A program made the position numbers and the translations under genes. From Coturnix japonica (lineage: Eukaryota > Chordata > Aves > Galliformes > Phasianidae), in NCBI RefSeq assembly GCF_001577835.2, contig NC_029521.1:16499605-16563604 (forward strand): a stretch of 64,000 nucleotides of DNA, given 5' to 3'. Every line of letters starts with the position of its first letter. The stretch's first letter is position 1. This document shows, piece after piece, positions 1-14,689 of the stretch. The notes under the pieces are model-generated. The model saw only the letters and a program-made list of their open reading frames with translations, ran no database searches and had not been told where the DNA came from.

Positions 1-571
1 TATAATATTACTATTTTTTTTACATGATGCCTATCTAATGCCTAACTGCAACATGAGAGCCAATGTTTTTAGTAATTCATGAACGAAAGGACACCACAAA
101 CAGAAGCAGCTTAAATGCTTATGTGTAAGTGGATGGAGAAAAATAACCATATATTTATCTATTATAAATCTCAACCATGTTCCTTCTCTCTGCTGAATAA
201 ATAGCTCTATCTTGACTTTCTGAGTAACAGCCAAAAGATCTCAGCTTTAAACTCTGCAAAGGATCACAAACTGAGATAGTCTGCCACTCCTCAAAGGAAG
301 GATCCACCAGAAAGAAACAGCTTTGATAATTGAAGAGATGGTCCTAAACAACAGGAAATGTATTAAGTTTGAGTACAATGTATTATCATCACAAGAAGAA
401 ATCCCATGCAGAAACAGAAGAGGTGATTGATAACTATGCACTGACTGAACAGGTAACTGCACTGCTTAGCATGATCAAGTCAAACTCAATGAGACGACGG
501 TGAGGTGTTATTGCAAACAAGACAAATTGCCCTCCAAGATGTATTATCGTGTCATATGTATATAACACGAG
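1..571. other. Intergenic, AT-rich, no gene seen
   Basis: No exon, repeat family or RNA gene is recognisable here. The open frames present are short and show no domain or splice context. Confidence 0.5.
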
Positions 572-1068
572 CAATGATTTCACTCTTCTGGAATACTGTG
601 TTCATTTTGGGGCACCACAATTAAAGAGATGTAGGAAACTGGAAAAAATCCAAAGGACGGTAATAAGAATGATCAAGGCATAGAAAAATATGGCCCAGGA
701 AGAATAGATGAAGGAAGTACATTTGTTTAGTCTACAAAAGAGAAGACTAAGGAGAGATGTAATAGCAATCTTCTTACATTTAAAAGGTCAGGGAGAAGGT
801 GATCAATTGCTGTCCATGTTTACTGAGAGCAAGAGAAGAAACGATCTGTTTTAATTGAGGCAAGGTGGATTGAAAAAGAGATATTAAGGATGCTTTCCAA
901 CTATTAGCATAGTTAAGCATTGCAGCAGGTTACCTAAGGAAGGTTTTGTTATTAATACTTCAGCAGAAAAGTTATTTCTAATCAACATGTATGGATGCTT
1001 GCCTAGGAATAGAGTGATGAAGGAGATCTCTGCAGGCTCATTCCAGCACTAGAAGATTGCAATGAATC
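572..1068 (+). repeat. Old CR1 LINE 3' fragment
   Basis: The order of phrases follows the CR1 ORF2 end and 3' UTR. There is a stretch for a complaint like 'tgtgttcattttggggcacc', then the 'aaaagagaagactaaggaga' segment, then 'gcaggttacc' and the 3' 'ggctcattccagcac' block. Many substitutions and small gaps suggest an old insertion. It has no coding capacity. The boundaries are approximate. Confidence 0.7.
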
Positions 1069-4000
1069 TGATTTTTCACATCAACTTTAGCCCCAGGAAA
1101 AACACAGCACTCTCCGTTTCTTCAGCCACAGAGAGGCTAAACTGACTTCAGCGAGGGAACAGCATTCCATCCTCTGGTCAGCTGTGCCCTTTCCTGGAGT
1201 AGCTGGGCACAAACTGAATGAGCAAGCTTTACAGATAAAAAATGATAAATACATAACATACACATAATTGACCACAAATACATATGCCTAGCATGCTTTC
1301 TTCTGTAGTTTTCATTACAGCTTGGCTCTGAATACCAAATTTCTCAAAGCTGCTAGACTCCCAATGCAACATGGAGCATGAAAAAGTTTTTGTAATACTT
1401 CATTATGGTGAGTCACATTCACAATTCTGCAGCCCATTACTTAGTTCAATAGTAAGAATCTTTGCTAAAATTTCTTCCCTGGGAAATGTTATCCTTTTGG
1501 ATTCAGTCCTGTTCTGGAAGGATGAGATGAAAGGAATTCAAATGCCGTCAAACATTTGGACACCCTCCTGCCCCCAGCACATTCAGGCCCATTATCCATC
1601 ACTGGTTATCCAGGTTTCTTGTTCAGCTATGGCAATATTCCAAAGCACCCTACAAAGTTTATTACTCTCCACTGTGCTCTCAGAATCTGCTTTTATTAAT
1701 TTAATCTGTCACCATAAAAAAACACTACATCCTTTGGGGAAGAAAAACAAATAGCAAATAAATGTACAGATAAAACTTAAATGATGATTGTAACCAATAG
1801 GAGACAGAAGACAAGTGTATTTAAACAGTTTTTAAAACAGCTTGAGAATACTAAAACAAGAGAAGGGTCAGATGAGGAAAAAGCCAGCAAATGAATTTGG
1901 GGAAAATAACCTTAAAGATCCACACAGGGTGAGCAGGAGCTGGAAAGCAGGGATGCTGACAAAGGTTTAGAAGCAGCAGCAGCCACAATGTGCTACATAT
2001 TTGAGTAAATACAGCACATGTGGCTATTAGAAAAAGAGTACAGCCTTGTTACTCTATACCAGGTGACAGTCAGCTTTTGTCCTGCCCAGCTCAGCAACAG
2101 GACTCTTGGATGTTTGTGTCTCATGCATTCATGTAGCACAGGATACTCCCACCAAAGGTCTTTCAGTCCTTGTTGCCTGTGATCAGCGCATAAGCCAGAC
2201 TTACTGCATCATACACACCATCATCAATCATATTAGCAAGGATTTGAGAAGCTGTCTTAAAAGAGACAAAAATCATCCTTGCCATTCCTCAGTGTTCCTT
2301 CCATGCACGTGCATGTATGCAATGAAATCAAGATGCTGCTCAAAAGAGCATATCACCAACAGAAGAGATGGAGCAAGACGATTGCAGCCAGCTAGCTTGA
2401 TTTGCGGTTGCATCAACATAAAAAAAATAAACGGCAAATTATCAGCAAATTGAAAACACCAGGGACTGAGCAAGGACTTGAAAAATAGTAGAAGTGTATC
2501 ACTGCTCACAGAGAACACAGGGCTGGGGGAATTCAGAGAGGTTTTGTTGTGATGATAGATATCGCCCCTGGATATTTATCCTTCAGTATTCAGCTGCTCA
2601 CCAAAAGCACTGAAAACCTGATAGGAATTTTATGAACATTGGCTATCTGTTCTCCAGCAATATATCACCCTTATCAGCTTCAGGGCCCCCAACATCAGCG
2701 GAGGGGCCTTGTGCCTCTGGAATGGAAATGCAGCCAGACTCAGTGGCCACAGCCCTTGATGTTCCACTTACAGGGCACTTCCATGCTGCAGACATACAGC
2801 AGCTGGTGTTTCTTGTGGTTCAGGGACATGGGTCAGCATCAGGACTGGTTTACTAAAAAAGTTCACTGGAAGTCATCAAGAACAAGTTCTGAAAGCCACA
2901 AATACTTAAATGACCATCCCCAAAGCTTGGGGTTAGAAAATGCCTGGAGGCAGAATGATTTTGGGTGGAGAATGGGTTTCCTCTGCCTGCCACTGAGGCT
3001 CTGTGGTGGCAGAGAATGCAGCAGGGCACACATCAACAAGGATGTTAATGAGTTCTGCCCAAAGATGGTCCACAACTGTCCACGTTCTCTCCTGACATGC
3101 ATTCTCCCTCTCCCTAGTCAGTTATTTTCCAGGTTGCTGATTTTGACAACAAAAGCTCCTGAAATCTTTTATTTTTTGGCAAAAAAAATCTACTCTTTTC
3201 TGCTACATTTTTTATTAGCAACTGTTGGCAAAACTATAAATACACATTTTCCCAGGTGTCTTAAAGATTAAAACTGTTGGGAAGCACATCAAAGTTACAG
3301 TTTTTTTCCATGACGCAGTCAGACTTGCTCCCTGCAGGTACCTGCTTCACACCAAGCAGAACGAGACAAGGAAAAGTGGCAGTTCAAGAGAATCTGAGTC
3401 AGCATCCCTGACTACAAAAGGATAAATATAAACTGTGGTATGGCTACAACAGGCAGACCACAAGTTGCATGAGTAACTACAGCACTTCAGGCATCTCACA
3501 CCTTAACTGTTATCCTGAAACCATCGGCTAAGATTCCCATCAAAAGAAAAATATTTGGAAGGGGGAGGAGTTGCTTCAAAAGTGTTTGAGATGTCCTTTC
3601 TGAGGAAGGACTCCCAAAGCCTTGCTTAGTGCCCACAGAAATACCACTGTTCTGGCCTCCAACATTTGTTGCATCCCAGTTTTAAGAACTCTGCATATCT
3701 TCTCAAGAGCCTGAAGCATCACTGAGCTGTGAGCAGGAATTACTAATCATGATACCTAGTGCAAGTTAATTGACCTAGTCAAGAGTATACAAAGTATTAG
3801 TGATGCAGTCAGAGAAAACCCCAGAAACCCTAAGTTTCCATAATATATATTTCAATCTAAAGAAAAATAGCACCTAATTTATTTTAGCAGCTCTTAAAGA
3901 CCAGGCTTCATCTGCAGAAGGAGCACTTGGTTAGGAGTGGCAGAAAAGGCTCGCATCACCCAGGCAGCTCCAAGCAGAAGGAGCTCTGGATTCAGTTCCT

Positions 4001-7000
4001 GACATTTTGCTTTTCCCACTTCTATATGTATTTGAGTGCTCTTTAATTTAGCTTGAGTGATGATTCCTGCCTCAGAGGTGCTTGGTGAGCAGCCAGCAGC
4101 AAACCAGTAATAAAACACCTTCCCTCTGCCGATAAGAGAACGTAGGGGAATTGTGCTGTGAAGCACTGGCCCCTGGGGAGGAATGCAGGTAGCCTGCAAT
4201 GGATCAAGCCCAGCTTCTTCACCCCTCCCTTCCTACTTTCTTCCCCACAAAATGCCTGAGCAAAGCCAAAAAACCCTCCCTTGCTGATCCTGCTCTTTTG
4301 ACAGCTTCTTCTTGTGATTTGGAGAGAACAGTGTCCTATCAGGACAAACATTTGCCATGCTATCTACCTAGTGTCTTGATTTAACCATATGGTAAATAAA
4401 GTGCCAAAGGGACTGACCTCTACCCAGGATCTGGTGGGCTTTTTCTAAGGGAGAGGGCTTGCACCAAAACACATGGTATCATCCATACTATTATTTTCAG
4501 CTTCTGTACAAAGGCAGAAGTGTTCTGACCACAAATTGCCATAGTCTGAAACATCATGTATGAGAGAACCTGTTCATTCCAGAGAGAGACAAGACCGGGA
4601 AAGGAATTGGGAGCCACATGCTTGTTTCAGCTGTGAATTAATGTGAGCAGAATGCTGCAGAGCACTCAGATCCCTGAGCCAGTTGCATTGCCTTGCTTTC
4701 CCACAAGGAGTAAAATCACCTGATAACACATGGCCTCTGCATTCAGCTACCCTCAAGGCAAAGCCAAGTCTGATATTTCCAGGAGCACAATCAGACAGCA
4801 GAAGCATTTCCAACCAAGCAGAGAAGAATTAACTGGTCCTATTTGGCTTCAGTAACTTCCAATAAAAAAAAAAAACAAGAATGCAAAATGGTCACAGGCC
4901 TGATGATAATGTGGGATGTCTCAATTTGCTAATCAAGTTCTATGTTTCTCTTTGACTAGCTGAGGAATAACAAACACTGATCTAGTTTCACTTCACTGCT
5001 GCCTGGATTGTCAGTTTGATTTGTTCATGGATGTTACAGGGCTACATATTGCTTTACAAATAAGTTCAGTAAAGCAGGAGCCCAGATAACTCCATGGGCT
5101 AATGACACTAAGTTTCCTACAGACCAAAAGAAACCTATGCAGATACAAGTGGATTATTCCATAACCTTTGTCACCTTAGAAACAAAGTTGAAAGGGGAAA
5201 AAAAAAGTAAAGAGAATGAAAGCTACTTAAAATAACTGTGCAACAGGAAATGCTGCAGCCGAGACATCGGCCAGCAAATAAAGGCAGTCAATGTATTTTC
5301 TGCTGTTCAAGAGTCTGATGGGCTGTTCTATTCTACCCAGGACAGCTTAATATTTAACAAATTTCTTCACATTATTTTCATTAGTAATATGAATGGCCCT
5401 GGAAAGAAAAAAGGTTTAAATTACAGGAAAATGGTTCACAGACTTAGCTAGCTTTGCAAAGCCATAAAGCAGTTTGCAAGGTTCATAAAACCTCAAAAGC
5501 CAGAAAATCCTCCACCCCCAACTTCCTCCCTACTTCAGCTCCAGTTTCACTACACTCATTGTAGTATGTTGAGCTACTCTAATGGATTGTAACTTGGGCC
5601 TGATGATGTCTTCACTCTTCCTTGACATTACCATGCTGGGTTGAAGCTGATATTCAAGCAGAATCCCCGATGTAATGAACGTGACCCTCCAGCTTGCTTT
5701 CCCAGCTGTGAATTGGAGTTGGTGGGGTGTTTGGGATTTGCTTTCACGCAAAGCAATTGTTTGCACAACAGTATACAATTCCCCAGTGCCTCATTCTCTT
5801 CCGTTCCACTGAGAAGAAACCCTATTCAGTTCCTGGGCACGGGGCATACATCCTCTCTGCAGCATGCCCAGCTGGTTGCCAAGTTATTTGATGAGGGGGG
5901 AATAGCTAAACTACATCTTAACACCAAGTAGCAAGCCTGAAGGAATCTCCAACTAAAAACCAAGTTTACTGGTCCAGAAAAGACTCAAAAAGAATATTTT
6001 TGGAGACAAATGGCATACAATGGAAGGCAAATGGGTACTCTGAGAATAATCCCTAAGTACGAAATCACTGGTATATTCCATGGCCAACTTCACTATCCAA
6101 GGCTGGTGCAGTCCACAGTGTTCAGGTCAGGCCAACACAAATCCCCATCTACCCTAGCAGCAGACATCTTCAAGCTTCTTTGTGAAACATAATGGACACA
6201 AAGAAGGGGAAACATCCTGGTCACTATTTTTCTGCTGGATATTGCTACAAAGGCAGATGAGGCCTGGAAACTGTACAGAGCACAGGTCTGGACAAAAGTG
6301 CCATGGAGCCTGCATGGCATTTGCAGGGACAAGTGTCCTCCATCCATACTCACAGCCCGCTCATCTCCCACCTGGAAGGGCCTGGAGATAAAGTTTGCTT
6401 TACCCTCTGCAGAAACCTGCATGGTCCCTAAGTTAATTGACTGCTTTGCATTAAAGCCTTGCTAACCAGCCTCAACAACCAGAAATATAGTTTTAATTGG
6501 AAGTTAATTGCTGCATTAGCCATTTACCAAACATACGTCTTGCATTTATGGTGGCTTTTACCCAAAAAGTAAATTCTTTTTTTTTTTTTCCTCCTCACAC
6601 AGCAAAAAACTGCTTCTAAAAATCTCCTGAGGATCCAGAATCCCTCCTGTCCAGCAGCTCCCCCTGTGTCTACAAGAAACACTGAGCTCTTTGAAACATG
6701 GCACCAATCACATTGACTGCCAGCAGTCAGACCTTCATCCAAACAGGGATCTTTAGCTCACTGGAACAAATGACTTTAGAAAGAAGGAACAACCTCCTAT
6801 TTTGCAACACCCACATTCAAACTAATAGGCAGATAGCCTTTCTGTAAATCAATACAGATAAGTGGCTACAATTTTCATAAGCTGTCTTTAAAACTTAAGC
6901 TCTATTTTCAGTGCAGTAATAGATGACCTTGTGTGACTTCAGTTCCAGCCTCTCCTCCTCAGTCTGCAAATTATTATTCTATAATAAGACAGACCTAACT

Positions 7001-8612
7001 CATATTACCAGAATTCCATAGCTGATGTGCTGTTTCTTGGAAAGAATAAGGCTACCAGAGTCCAGGGTTAGAGCCTGAGAGCACTCAGTGAGCTACATTC
7101 ATTGCATAGCAAGAACAACCGAGAAAAAATAAACACCTCTAGCATCTACAACTAAGCGAAGCCATAAATTTCAAACACTTGCTACAGACTCATAGCTTAG
7201 TAAAACAACATGGAATGTGTTACAGATCAGAGGGTAACATTCAGAGAAGAACTTAGGCATTGAGGAAAATTATAAAACAGAACAGGATTAAATTTATCTA
7301 CTTTTTTCTTTTAATGTGGTTCTTACAGTTAAACAAAGACTGCCTCAGAAAAATCATCATAGAGCTCTGAATTGAATCCAGATATGTCTATGCACAAGTC
7401 CAATCATCTTCTCTACTTCAGTATCCATAGCATTGGTTAAATAATTAAAACTGGTGAACAAGTTTTCAATGTTTTTGCCAGCAATTCACTTCTATGTTTA
7501 CAATCATCCTCTGGGTGGATTGTGGAGATGTACCCCTCTTTTTATTTAGAAGAGCTTAACATAACTTCTCACTAGGGACCAGAGCATCAGGTCATTCTCA
7601 TATGGCTCTTAACTTAGGTACCCAGCATAAATAACTTACTGCTCAGGCTTTGTTCCTCATCTTCTGCTGCACATCATGGTTTCTGACTGCATGACCGTAC
7701 TTGTCTTTAATATACCTTTGTTTCAGTGTTAAAATTAAAAAAATAAAATACAATTTTATTTTATTTTATTTATTTTTTTTTGCTAAACAAGCACCTGTAA
7801 CAGGCTCAAGAAAAACCACCCCGTATCAACAGTGTAAATCTTCTCACTTGCAAGGACTTGCAGAACAGAAGAAAGGGGAAAATGAACTAAAGGACCAAAT
7901 CATAAACACTGCTGGTTCAAACTATTTGCAAACAGGTTTCAGCTTCTCAGCCACCTCTTGGTTTGATTGTAAAGGGCTGGCACAATGGCTCATTGAGTTA
8001 TTTTTTGTCCAAAGTATTTTTGGTCATTCAGACTTGGATCTTGGCTTGTTGCATTGCAGAGATTCACATAGGGAGAATTTACACATTTAAGTGAGGCTGA
8101 AGACAGCCTGAGAATTCCAGCTCTGCATATCAGTAATGGGCTATCATTCACTGAAGAGTACAGTTCAACCAACAGCAACACATCCAAAAATGTTCTCAGG
8201 TGAAAACATATCAACAGAAACAACAGCTGGCATACAAACACAATGCTGTATACATTTTCTTACTCTTACTATGCCTTTATTGATGTACTAATTCAATCAG
8301 TGAGAAAAATTTGTTTAAGCCAAATACTTGTTTCCTAAGCAAATACCTGGAAAATGCCTGTATTAATGTTGGTGGCACAGCCAGTACTTGTACTGTTCAT
8401 AGCAACTGATCAATATCTTGTCATCTTGATGTATTTTTAAGATATTCATATAAGGGAGTAATGACATTCACACTGTATAATTGATTGTGTACAGAACTGC
8501 ACGGTTACAACAGACTGAAGTTGAGTTATAAAATAAACATTGCTCAGCATGATAACTTTCATGCAAGAGACAACTATCTCCAGCTCCAATTGCAGTGTAG
8601 TTGTGGAAGCTC
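1069..8612. other. Intergenic, no gene recognised
   Basis: I see no recognisable exon on either strand. One 210-codon open frame (2639-3271, +) is long for this composition but has no domain, signal peptide or splice context that I know. A short (TTTTA)-type tract lies near 7738. Confidence 0.4.
7738..7785. repeat. AT-rich simple repeat (TTTTA-type)
   Basis: A run of A-rich sequence is followed by repeated ATTTT units and a T tract. It is ordinary low-complexity DNA. Confidence 0.8.
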
Positions 8613-8745
8613 AAGATTAGAATGGTTGAGGCTGGAAAGGAATCCTGGAGGTTACCTTGTCCAAAAAATCCCCCTTGTTCACAAGTCAGGTTGACTTCTG
8701 TCTATTTACTGACAAAGCTGTTTTTATTATACAGAGTACTTTGAA
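8613..8745 (-). repeat. CR1 LINE 3' end, reverse orientation
   Basis: It begins with the reverse complement of the CR1 3' end ('tagaatggttgaggctggaa'), followed by diverged 3' UTR. This is a short, truncated, old copy. The right boundary is approximate. Confidence 0.65.
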
Positions 8746-9334
8746 GGAACAACTAACATCCTCACTCATTCTTAGTTCAGTGTTTGATTCATGTTGGCAG
8801 CTATAGATGCATAGTCTGTTCTCCAGGTACTCACACAAAAGTGACAGAGACATGTCAAATTTACCAGCAGCTTTTCATTAGTGGCTCTTCCTTGATTATG
8901 ACATCTGCTAAGGTTGATGACAATAACAGTACAAAAATGTGAACTTCAGTCATTTGGAAATGGCCTTGTGGAGGCTGTTATGCACAGTATGATGTTGAAA
9001 TGTTAAGAATGATTGAGGCCAGATTTACAGCTCAGGCAGTCTTCCATCTGTATTTCATTTGAGAACCACGAACACAAAAAAACACCTTCAAAAAAAGATT
9101 AATTATTTCCCAGCTGACCAAGACCTCTGGATATTCTATTAGCAATACAATCTAGACCACAAAATGTTCTTGTTGAGAGGAGTTTTCATAGAACTGGTAT
9201 ATGGCTATTCCAACAAACTTGTCCTAGTCAAGTCTCTAATTATCCTACTTCACACTCTACAGAATAATATTCAAACATTGGCCAATAGGAGAGATCTCAA
9301 AAATGCACCCAGAGAGGAGAAGATGACCATCATA
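8746..9334. other. Between two CR1 pieces, no gene seen
   Basis: Nothing recognisable. The stretch just before 9335 could be further degraded CR1, because the flanking fragments share the same orientation. Confidence 0.35.
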
Positions 9335-9485
9335 TATGAGCACCAGTAAGATTCCTTCTCAATCATCTCTTCTACAGGCTGAACAGTCTTGGGTCTCTCA
9401 GCCTTTCTTCATACAGGAGATGCTCCAGGCTCCTACATAAACCATGTGGCCCTATGATGGACTCTCCCTAGAAATGCCATTTTTC
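9335..9485 (-). repeat. CR1 LINE fragment, reverse orientation
   Basis: The segment with 'caggctgaacagtcttgggt' and 'ctctcagcctttcttcatac' is the reverse complement of the CR1 stretch near the ORF2 end. Together with the piece at 8613 it may be one broken insertion, since both are on the minus strand and in the order expected for a reversed copy. Confidence 0.7.
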
Positions 9486-12400
9486 TTCACCTGCAGAGGA
9501 GGTCAAAACAGACTCTCCTCAAGTCCAGAGTTGTAATCCTACTTAATGCCTTGTTTCTTCCATGTAAAATTCTGAATTCCACAATCTCATGGTCACTGTA
9601 ACAAAGGCTGTCCACCCCGCCCCATAGTCACAGAACTCATTCAAAACTATTCTATGTAACAACCACATACAACCATCAACCAAGGAACTCAAGTTTATAA
9701 AATAGGTGAGGCCATTTACCAACCCATCCAGAAAAAGCATGAATGTGTTGATCTGTCACAAAAGTTCCTAATGAAATGACTAATAACTTCCACGTGGACT
9801 ATTCAGCCACAAGACAGTGATGCACTTATATATCCTCACATGGGCAGAAAAATAATTTTCCTGAGAATACAGATCTCCTGCCTCCACACCATATAAGGCA
9901 AGGTGATAAGTTGAGGAATCACTGCCAGCAAAGGGAGTTTTTTATTATATTTGCATACATTTGAAGTCTGTGGTCTGGTCATAAACCAAGATGCTGGTGA
10001 TTAGCTTCAAGATTCCTATTTGCCCATATTATAAACATTTCAGCCAGGAACTGTCTCTGTTACCCGTATGACAGATCCTTCTCCAGGCTCCTGGGGAAAC
10101 TTTATGAGTTTCAATGGAAAACCTCTAGCAAGATTTTCTGATGGGCTGCTGCACTCCCAGAACTGTCCTCCTCCCCACTGACAACATCCAACATCATATT
10201 TGCAAGAAGCAATTGGAAAAGAGGGAAAATAGCAGCAGCCTCCCACTTGTTGCCATCTTTTCCTCTTCTATATGCAGGAACATGGAATATATTGATGCAG
10301 GGATGGAAACAGACTGAGGAAGGGCAGTTCTCTGATTTACTCTGGTAAAGAATAAAGTGCATAGTAATATAGGACAGTTTTTCTGTATTTGCTTTTAAAC
10401 CAGAACTCCCTCTGCTCTGAAGGATTTACCATCTCCTTCTAGCACCATGATCACTTTGGACTTACACAAATGGTGTTTGGTACATGCAAACACAACATGT
10501 CTGAACAGTGAACAGAATATCTGATCAGGAGCCTTATCTGCTGTTACCAGACTGACTACTCACAGATTAACACCTGTTAATCTGTTCCTGTCATCTCTGT
10601 GAGTCTTCCAGGGATTGGGTTCAGGTCTCAGTTCTCACATCCATGCTAGCAACAGACTGTCTGACCAGCAAACAGAGCTGATCCTGCAGGGAGCTGAGCA
10701 CCTCATCTTAGATTGCTACAGGCATTGATGTAGCTGAGATGCAACCCTTGAGACTTACCTGGACAGACTAGCACTAATTTCCCCCCCCCCCCCCCCTCTT
10801 ATCCTTCCTCTTAATGATACATTAATTACTCAGTATCGCTTCTGTTGGAGATCACTTCCAGATTACACCACAGTTCAGTAAACTACACAGACCTAACAGT
10901 AAACTTAACAGCTGACCCTTGAAGTCAACAGCTGGTCCTGTATGCTCAAAATTAGAACATAAGTGCTTTACTAAATCAGTGGTAATTGCAGAGAAAGCTA
11001 CAGCCTGCAGCCGAGGCCACAGAAAGACATAAATTGCTGGCAAACTAAGACAGTCTCCAAACAAAACTCCAACATCAAGATGCACAAAATAATTATCTGT
11101 AGAGAAAGCTGTAATATGGAATATAGACTTTGTGAAACTCTTTCTCAACACTTACATGCGTCTGAACAAGTTGAAAAACAGATCAAAGATAAGCTAGGAC
11201 TCCTCGACACTGTGCTAATAGTTTTTGAGAGCCTGGGCAACACCTCCCAGAAAATATTTTCATAACAGATACTATTTGTTTTCTACTACTTCCCCACTGA
11301 CAAGGACAGCGAGTGATTTCTTTAGTTTCAGATTTTCCATCTGCCCCAATCTCATCATGAACATTGGCAGAAAACTTGTTTAGAAGCACTTTTGGGAACA
11401 CTGATGAAAGCTATTCTTCAAAAATCTAAAGTATAGGACGAATTCTAAGAGAAATTACATTGTTTTTTCCCCAAGTATTGTGATTTTTACCCTACCTCTT
11501 CCAGTGTAATATGTTTTGTCCAAAGTAAACATTCAGGAAAGAAGATGGGAATATTGGATTTTATATTTAAACCTCACCAATTAATTGAAGAAAAATTTTG
11601 GAAGCAGAGTCACTGGGTCAGCCAAACATTGAGAAGACACTGGAAGAGGAGGATGGGTTTGCACCAGAGCAAACTATGACTGTGGTTCTGCTGTGAACAT
11701 GGTCCTGGACATTGAACATCTGGTCACATTACTAAGTAAAAGGTTTTATTCAGTTTTTCCAGCCATTTTGAGAATACAGGAAGCAGGAGAATTTGTCCCA
11801 GACAAATCTGCTCAGAATTCAGATGGGAAAAAAGAGGAAGGCAGCACCTGGAAGGTGACTTTGGTTTTGTACTTGAAACAATTATTTGAAGAGAGAACTA
11901 AGTTCCAGATGGTTAACTCATATTTGCAAAGATGAAGGATTAGCAATGTTCATTCCTATAAAAACATGCATACTTGCCAGGAGCAAGCGGGATTTAGTCT
12001 TCATCTTCTTCATGAATTTATACTCTGCAATATGCACCAGGTTTGTCCCTAAGTTTCTTCTCATTGAAGAGCCAAACTCTTCAAGTCCATCAGTGGAAAA
12101 ACTGCAGCACTTCTGACAAATGGAAATATGCCTGGCTCTGTGCTCAAAGGGATCATAAGTTCTTTAAAGGGTGCTCTCCACCGTTCCTCTGGCCTTCATC
12201 ATTACCTGAAAACCCTTGGAGAAATGGAGCTGGTGAGTGATACCATTTGGTCAGCCTTCAGCACCCTCACCCAGTGCAGCAAACAGGGCAGAGGGGATCA
12301 TTCCTCCCTGTCAGCAATGCTGTGGAGATCTCATTCTGGAAGAGCAGCAGTTATTCTGCCTGCTGGAATTTTAACTCCTTTTCACCACCAGAAGCCCTGT

Positions 12401-14689
12401 TCCAAAATTTCCCTCCAAGTGGATGATGTCTGCCTGAAGCATTTCCTATGTGATCTCTTGCCAGCTTCTTCTGTGGTGAAAGTTTCTGGCTAATCAGATA
12501 TGGCACTCAATGCACATTTGGAAACACCATCCTTGTTTTCCTTGGGAAATCACAGCTAATAAATGGCTTAGAAAGTTTGTTATTTGTTTGTCTTCACAAG
12601 GAATTCCTGGGCAAAGCAGCACGTAAGATTGGCAGACTGATTTTGCTACAGGTTTCTCTTCACAGCTGAAAATTCTGAACTTCTTTTTCTCCTCTGTATG
12701 AGCAAGAATAATAGTAGTACTCTGGGCACAAAAGCTTTTCATGAACCATTCAAACTGCATGCAGGGGAGTTCAGAATCATTCCATTGTGGGAGCCAGCTG
12801 CTGCATTCCCCAGGTCCCTTGGACAGTCCCAGGCCTAAAAGGCCCCAGCAGGAAAATGGGGAACAGCTCACCTGCTTGTTTTGCATGGAGGGTGTTACAC
12901 AGGCCACTATCCGTGTACAGGAGGATGGATTGGATGCTGCTGGAAGCTGGAGCACCCCACAGGGTATTCCTTCCCTCATCTGTAAGAAGGCTCTCACACT
13001 GTGGGAGCCACAACAGCAGCAGCTGCCTGCTTCTTTGATTAGCAGATGAGGAACCCAAAGACTTCCTGCTGAGCTGAAAGCCAGTTGTTAATAGCCAGGT
13101 TCTGGGCATTTCCAGATGGCATCACACAAGCTGGAGGAAGCTGATTACCAAGTTACTGCAAATAGTTTATTAGGCAAATTACTTCTATCAGCAGTCAAAA
13201 GAACATCTTGTCTTCATTTGGCTTCAGAAACTCTCCAAAGGTAACATCTGACATGCTGGGCTTGCCATTTCTTAGGTTTACTTACTCTCAGTCACTTTGT
13301 CCCTGTGCCCACCCAGCTGGACTCATTGCAATCCAGTTGAAGAAAGCTGCCTAGGATAGTCAGCACTTCCCTCATCCCCAGCATCCTCCTCAAGTCCTTC
13401 CTTACAGAGCATTTTAACCCATTCCAACTCAAACCATGTTAAACAAAAGCCAAAACAACTACTTGAACAGTAGAGATGCTTCCAGTGTAGCTAGTGTTAA
13501 AATACAGATCATGGACAATTGCTCCACAAGACCTCAGCCTCAGTAAGCACACAGGAAGGACAGAACTCATTTAACAGCTTCTCACTCTTTTCTTTCAACT
13601 TCTATTGCTCAGCATGGGTTCCTAAGCTCTGCCGTCTGCACAGTGCTTACTTTCACCTCCTTCACCCATCCTACTCAGCATTATTCAGCCTTGGTGACCC
13701 ACAAGCATCAAATTTAACATGTTCCTGTGACCGTTACCTCAGTTTACAGATAAAACAGCAAGATAGAACTAAAGGAAAGGAGTAACCAGTCTGAGAAATC
13801 AAGACCCAGGTTCTCCTACACACTTTCAAGCACCCACTTGAAGCAGGGTCATCACAATTGCCCCATGCTACCTCAAAGAATATCAACAGTAGACACCTAT
13901 GTGTGATCAGTCCTATGCCATCTTGAGCACATGCATCTTTTGGGGACGTAGAAAGCTGCAGTCTTTATAGAGCGTTTGTAGGATTTAACCAGCATTTGCC
14001 ATGCTGAACTCTAACAGCATCTTTTCAATTGTTTTATAGGACTGCACATCCTCTCCAGACAGATCCAAACCACCAGAACTTCTTTCCTCCACTCAACACA
14101 ACTTGACAGTGATTAACCAGCCTCATATGCAACCAATTACCCAGCTTTTCAGGCAAGTCCCCATGAGTCCACACTTTGTCTCCATAAGGTATTTTGATCA
14201 TGATGAATAACCCATCCACAGCGCTGGAAAACACCTCCTGGGAAAGGTAACTTTTCTAGAGAGGCACAGACTGCCTGTACAGCTCTCTCAAGCAAGTGTA
14301 AAGCAGAATGTGTGGCAGAAAGACTGCCTGAGTAGATACAACCGGATGAGTCTGACCACAAGTGAACACAGCCTGACAGAAAGGAACAGCTCTTACACTA
14401 CAGAGTAGTCTAGGAAAGTGACAGATTTCCCATTACTCAAGACCATTAAAGATAGTTTGGACAGCTTGTGAAGAAATAACTATCCTGATTTTTTGCATGC
14501 ATTGCACCTAAACAACTACTATTTCAACTCTACTACTCAGAACAGGGTTGCTACTATTTCAGTTCTCTCTATCAGTGTTTCTCAGATATCGTTACAGTTA
14601 CATAAGCTTTTCCTTTTTTTACTCCTCTAATCCGTATTTGTTTATGCAGAAAGCATTAAACTATTCTTGCATCAGTAACAGTGTTGCCA
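9486..14689. other. Intergenic, no gene recognised
   Basis: No exon with a familiar domain was seen. Several open frames of 60-170 codons occur, the longest on the minus strand at 12494-12997, but overlapping open frames on both strands there argue for chance. A run of 16 C lies at 10781. Confidence 0.4.
10781..10796. repeat. Poly(C) run, 16 bases
   Basis: Sixteen consecutive C residues are followed by a short pyrimidine stretch. Long C/G homopolymers are rare compared with A/T runs and are prone to length error in sequencing. Confidence 0.9.

Noticed and set aside
12494-13109. Cluster of overlapping open frames of 80-167 codons on both strands
   Set aside because: Several frames on opposite strands are open over the same bases, there is no known domain, and no splice pattern supports one of them.
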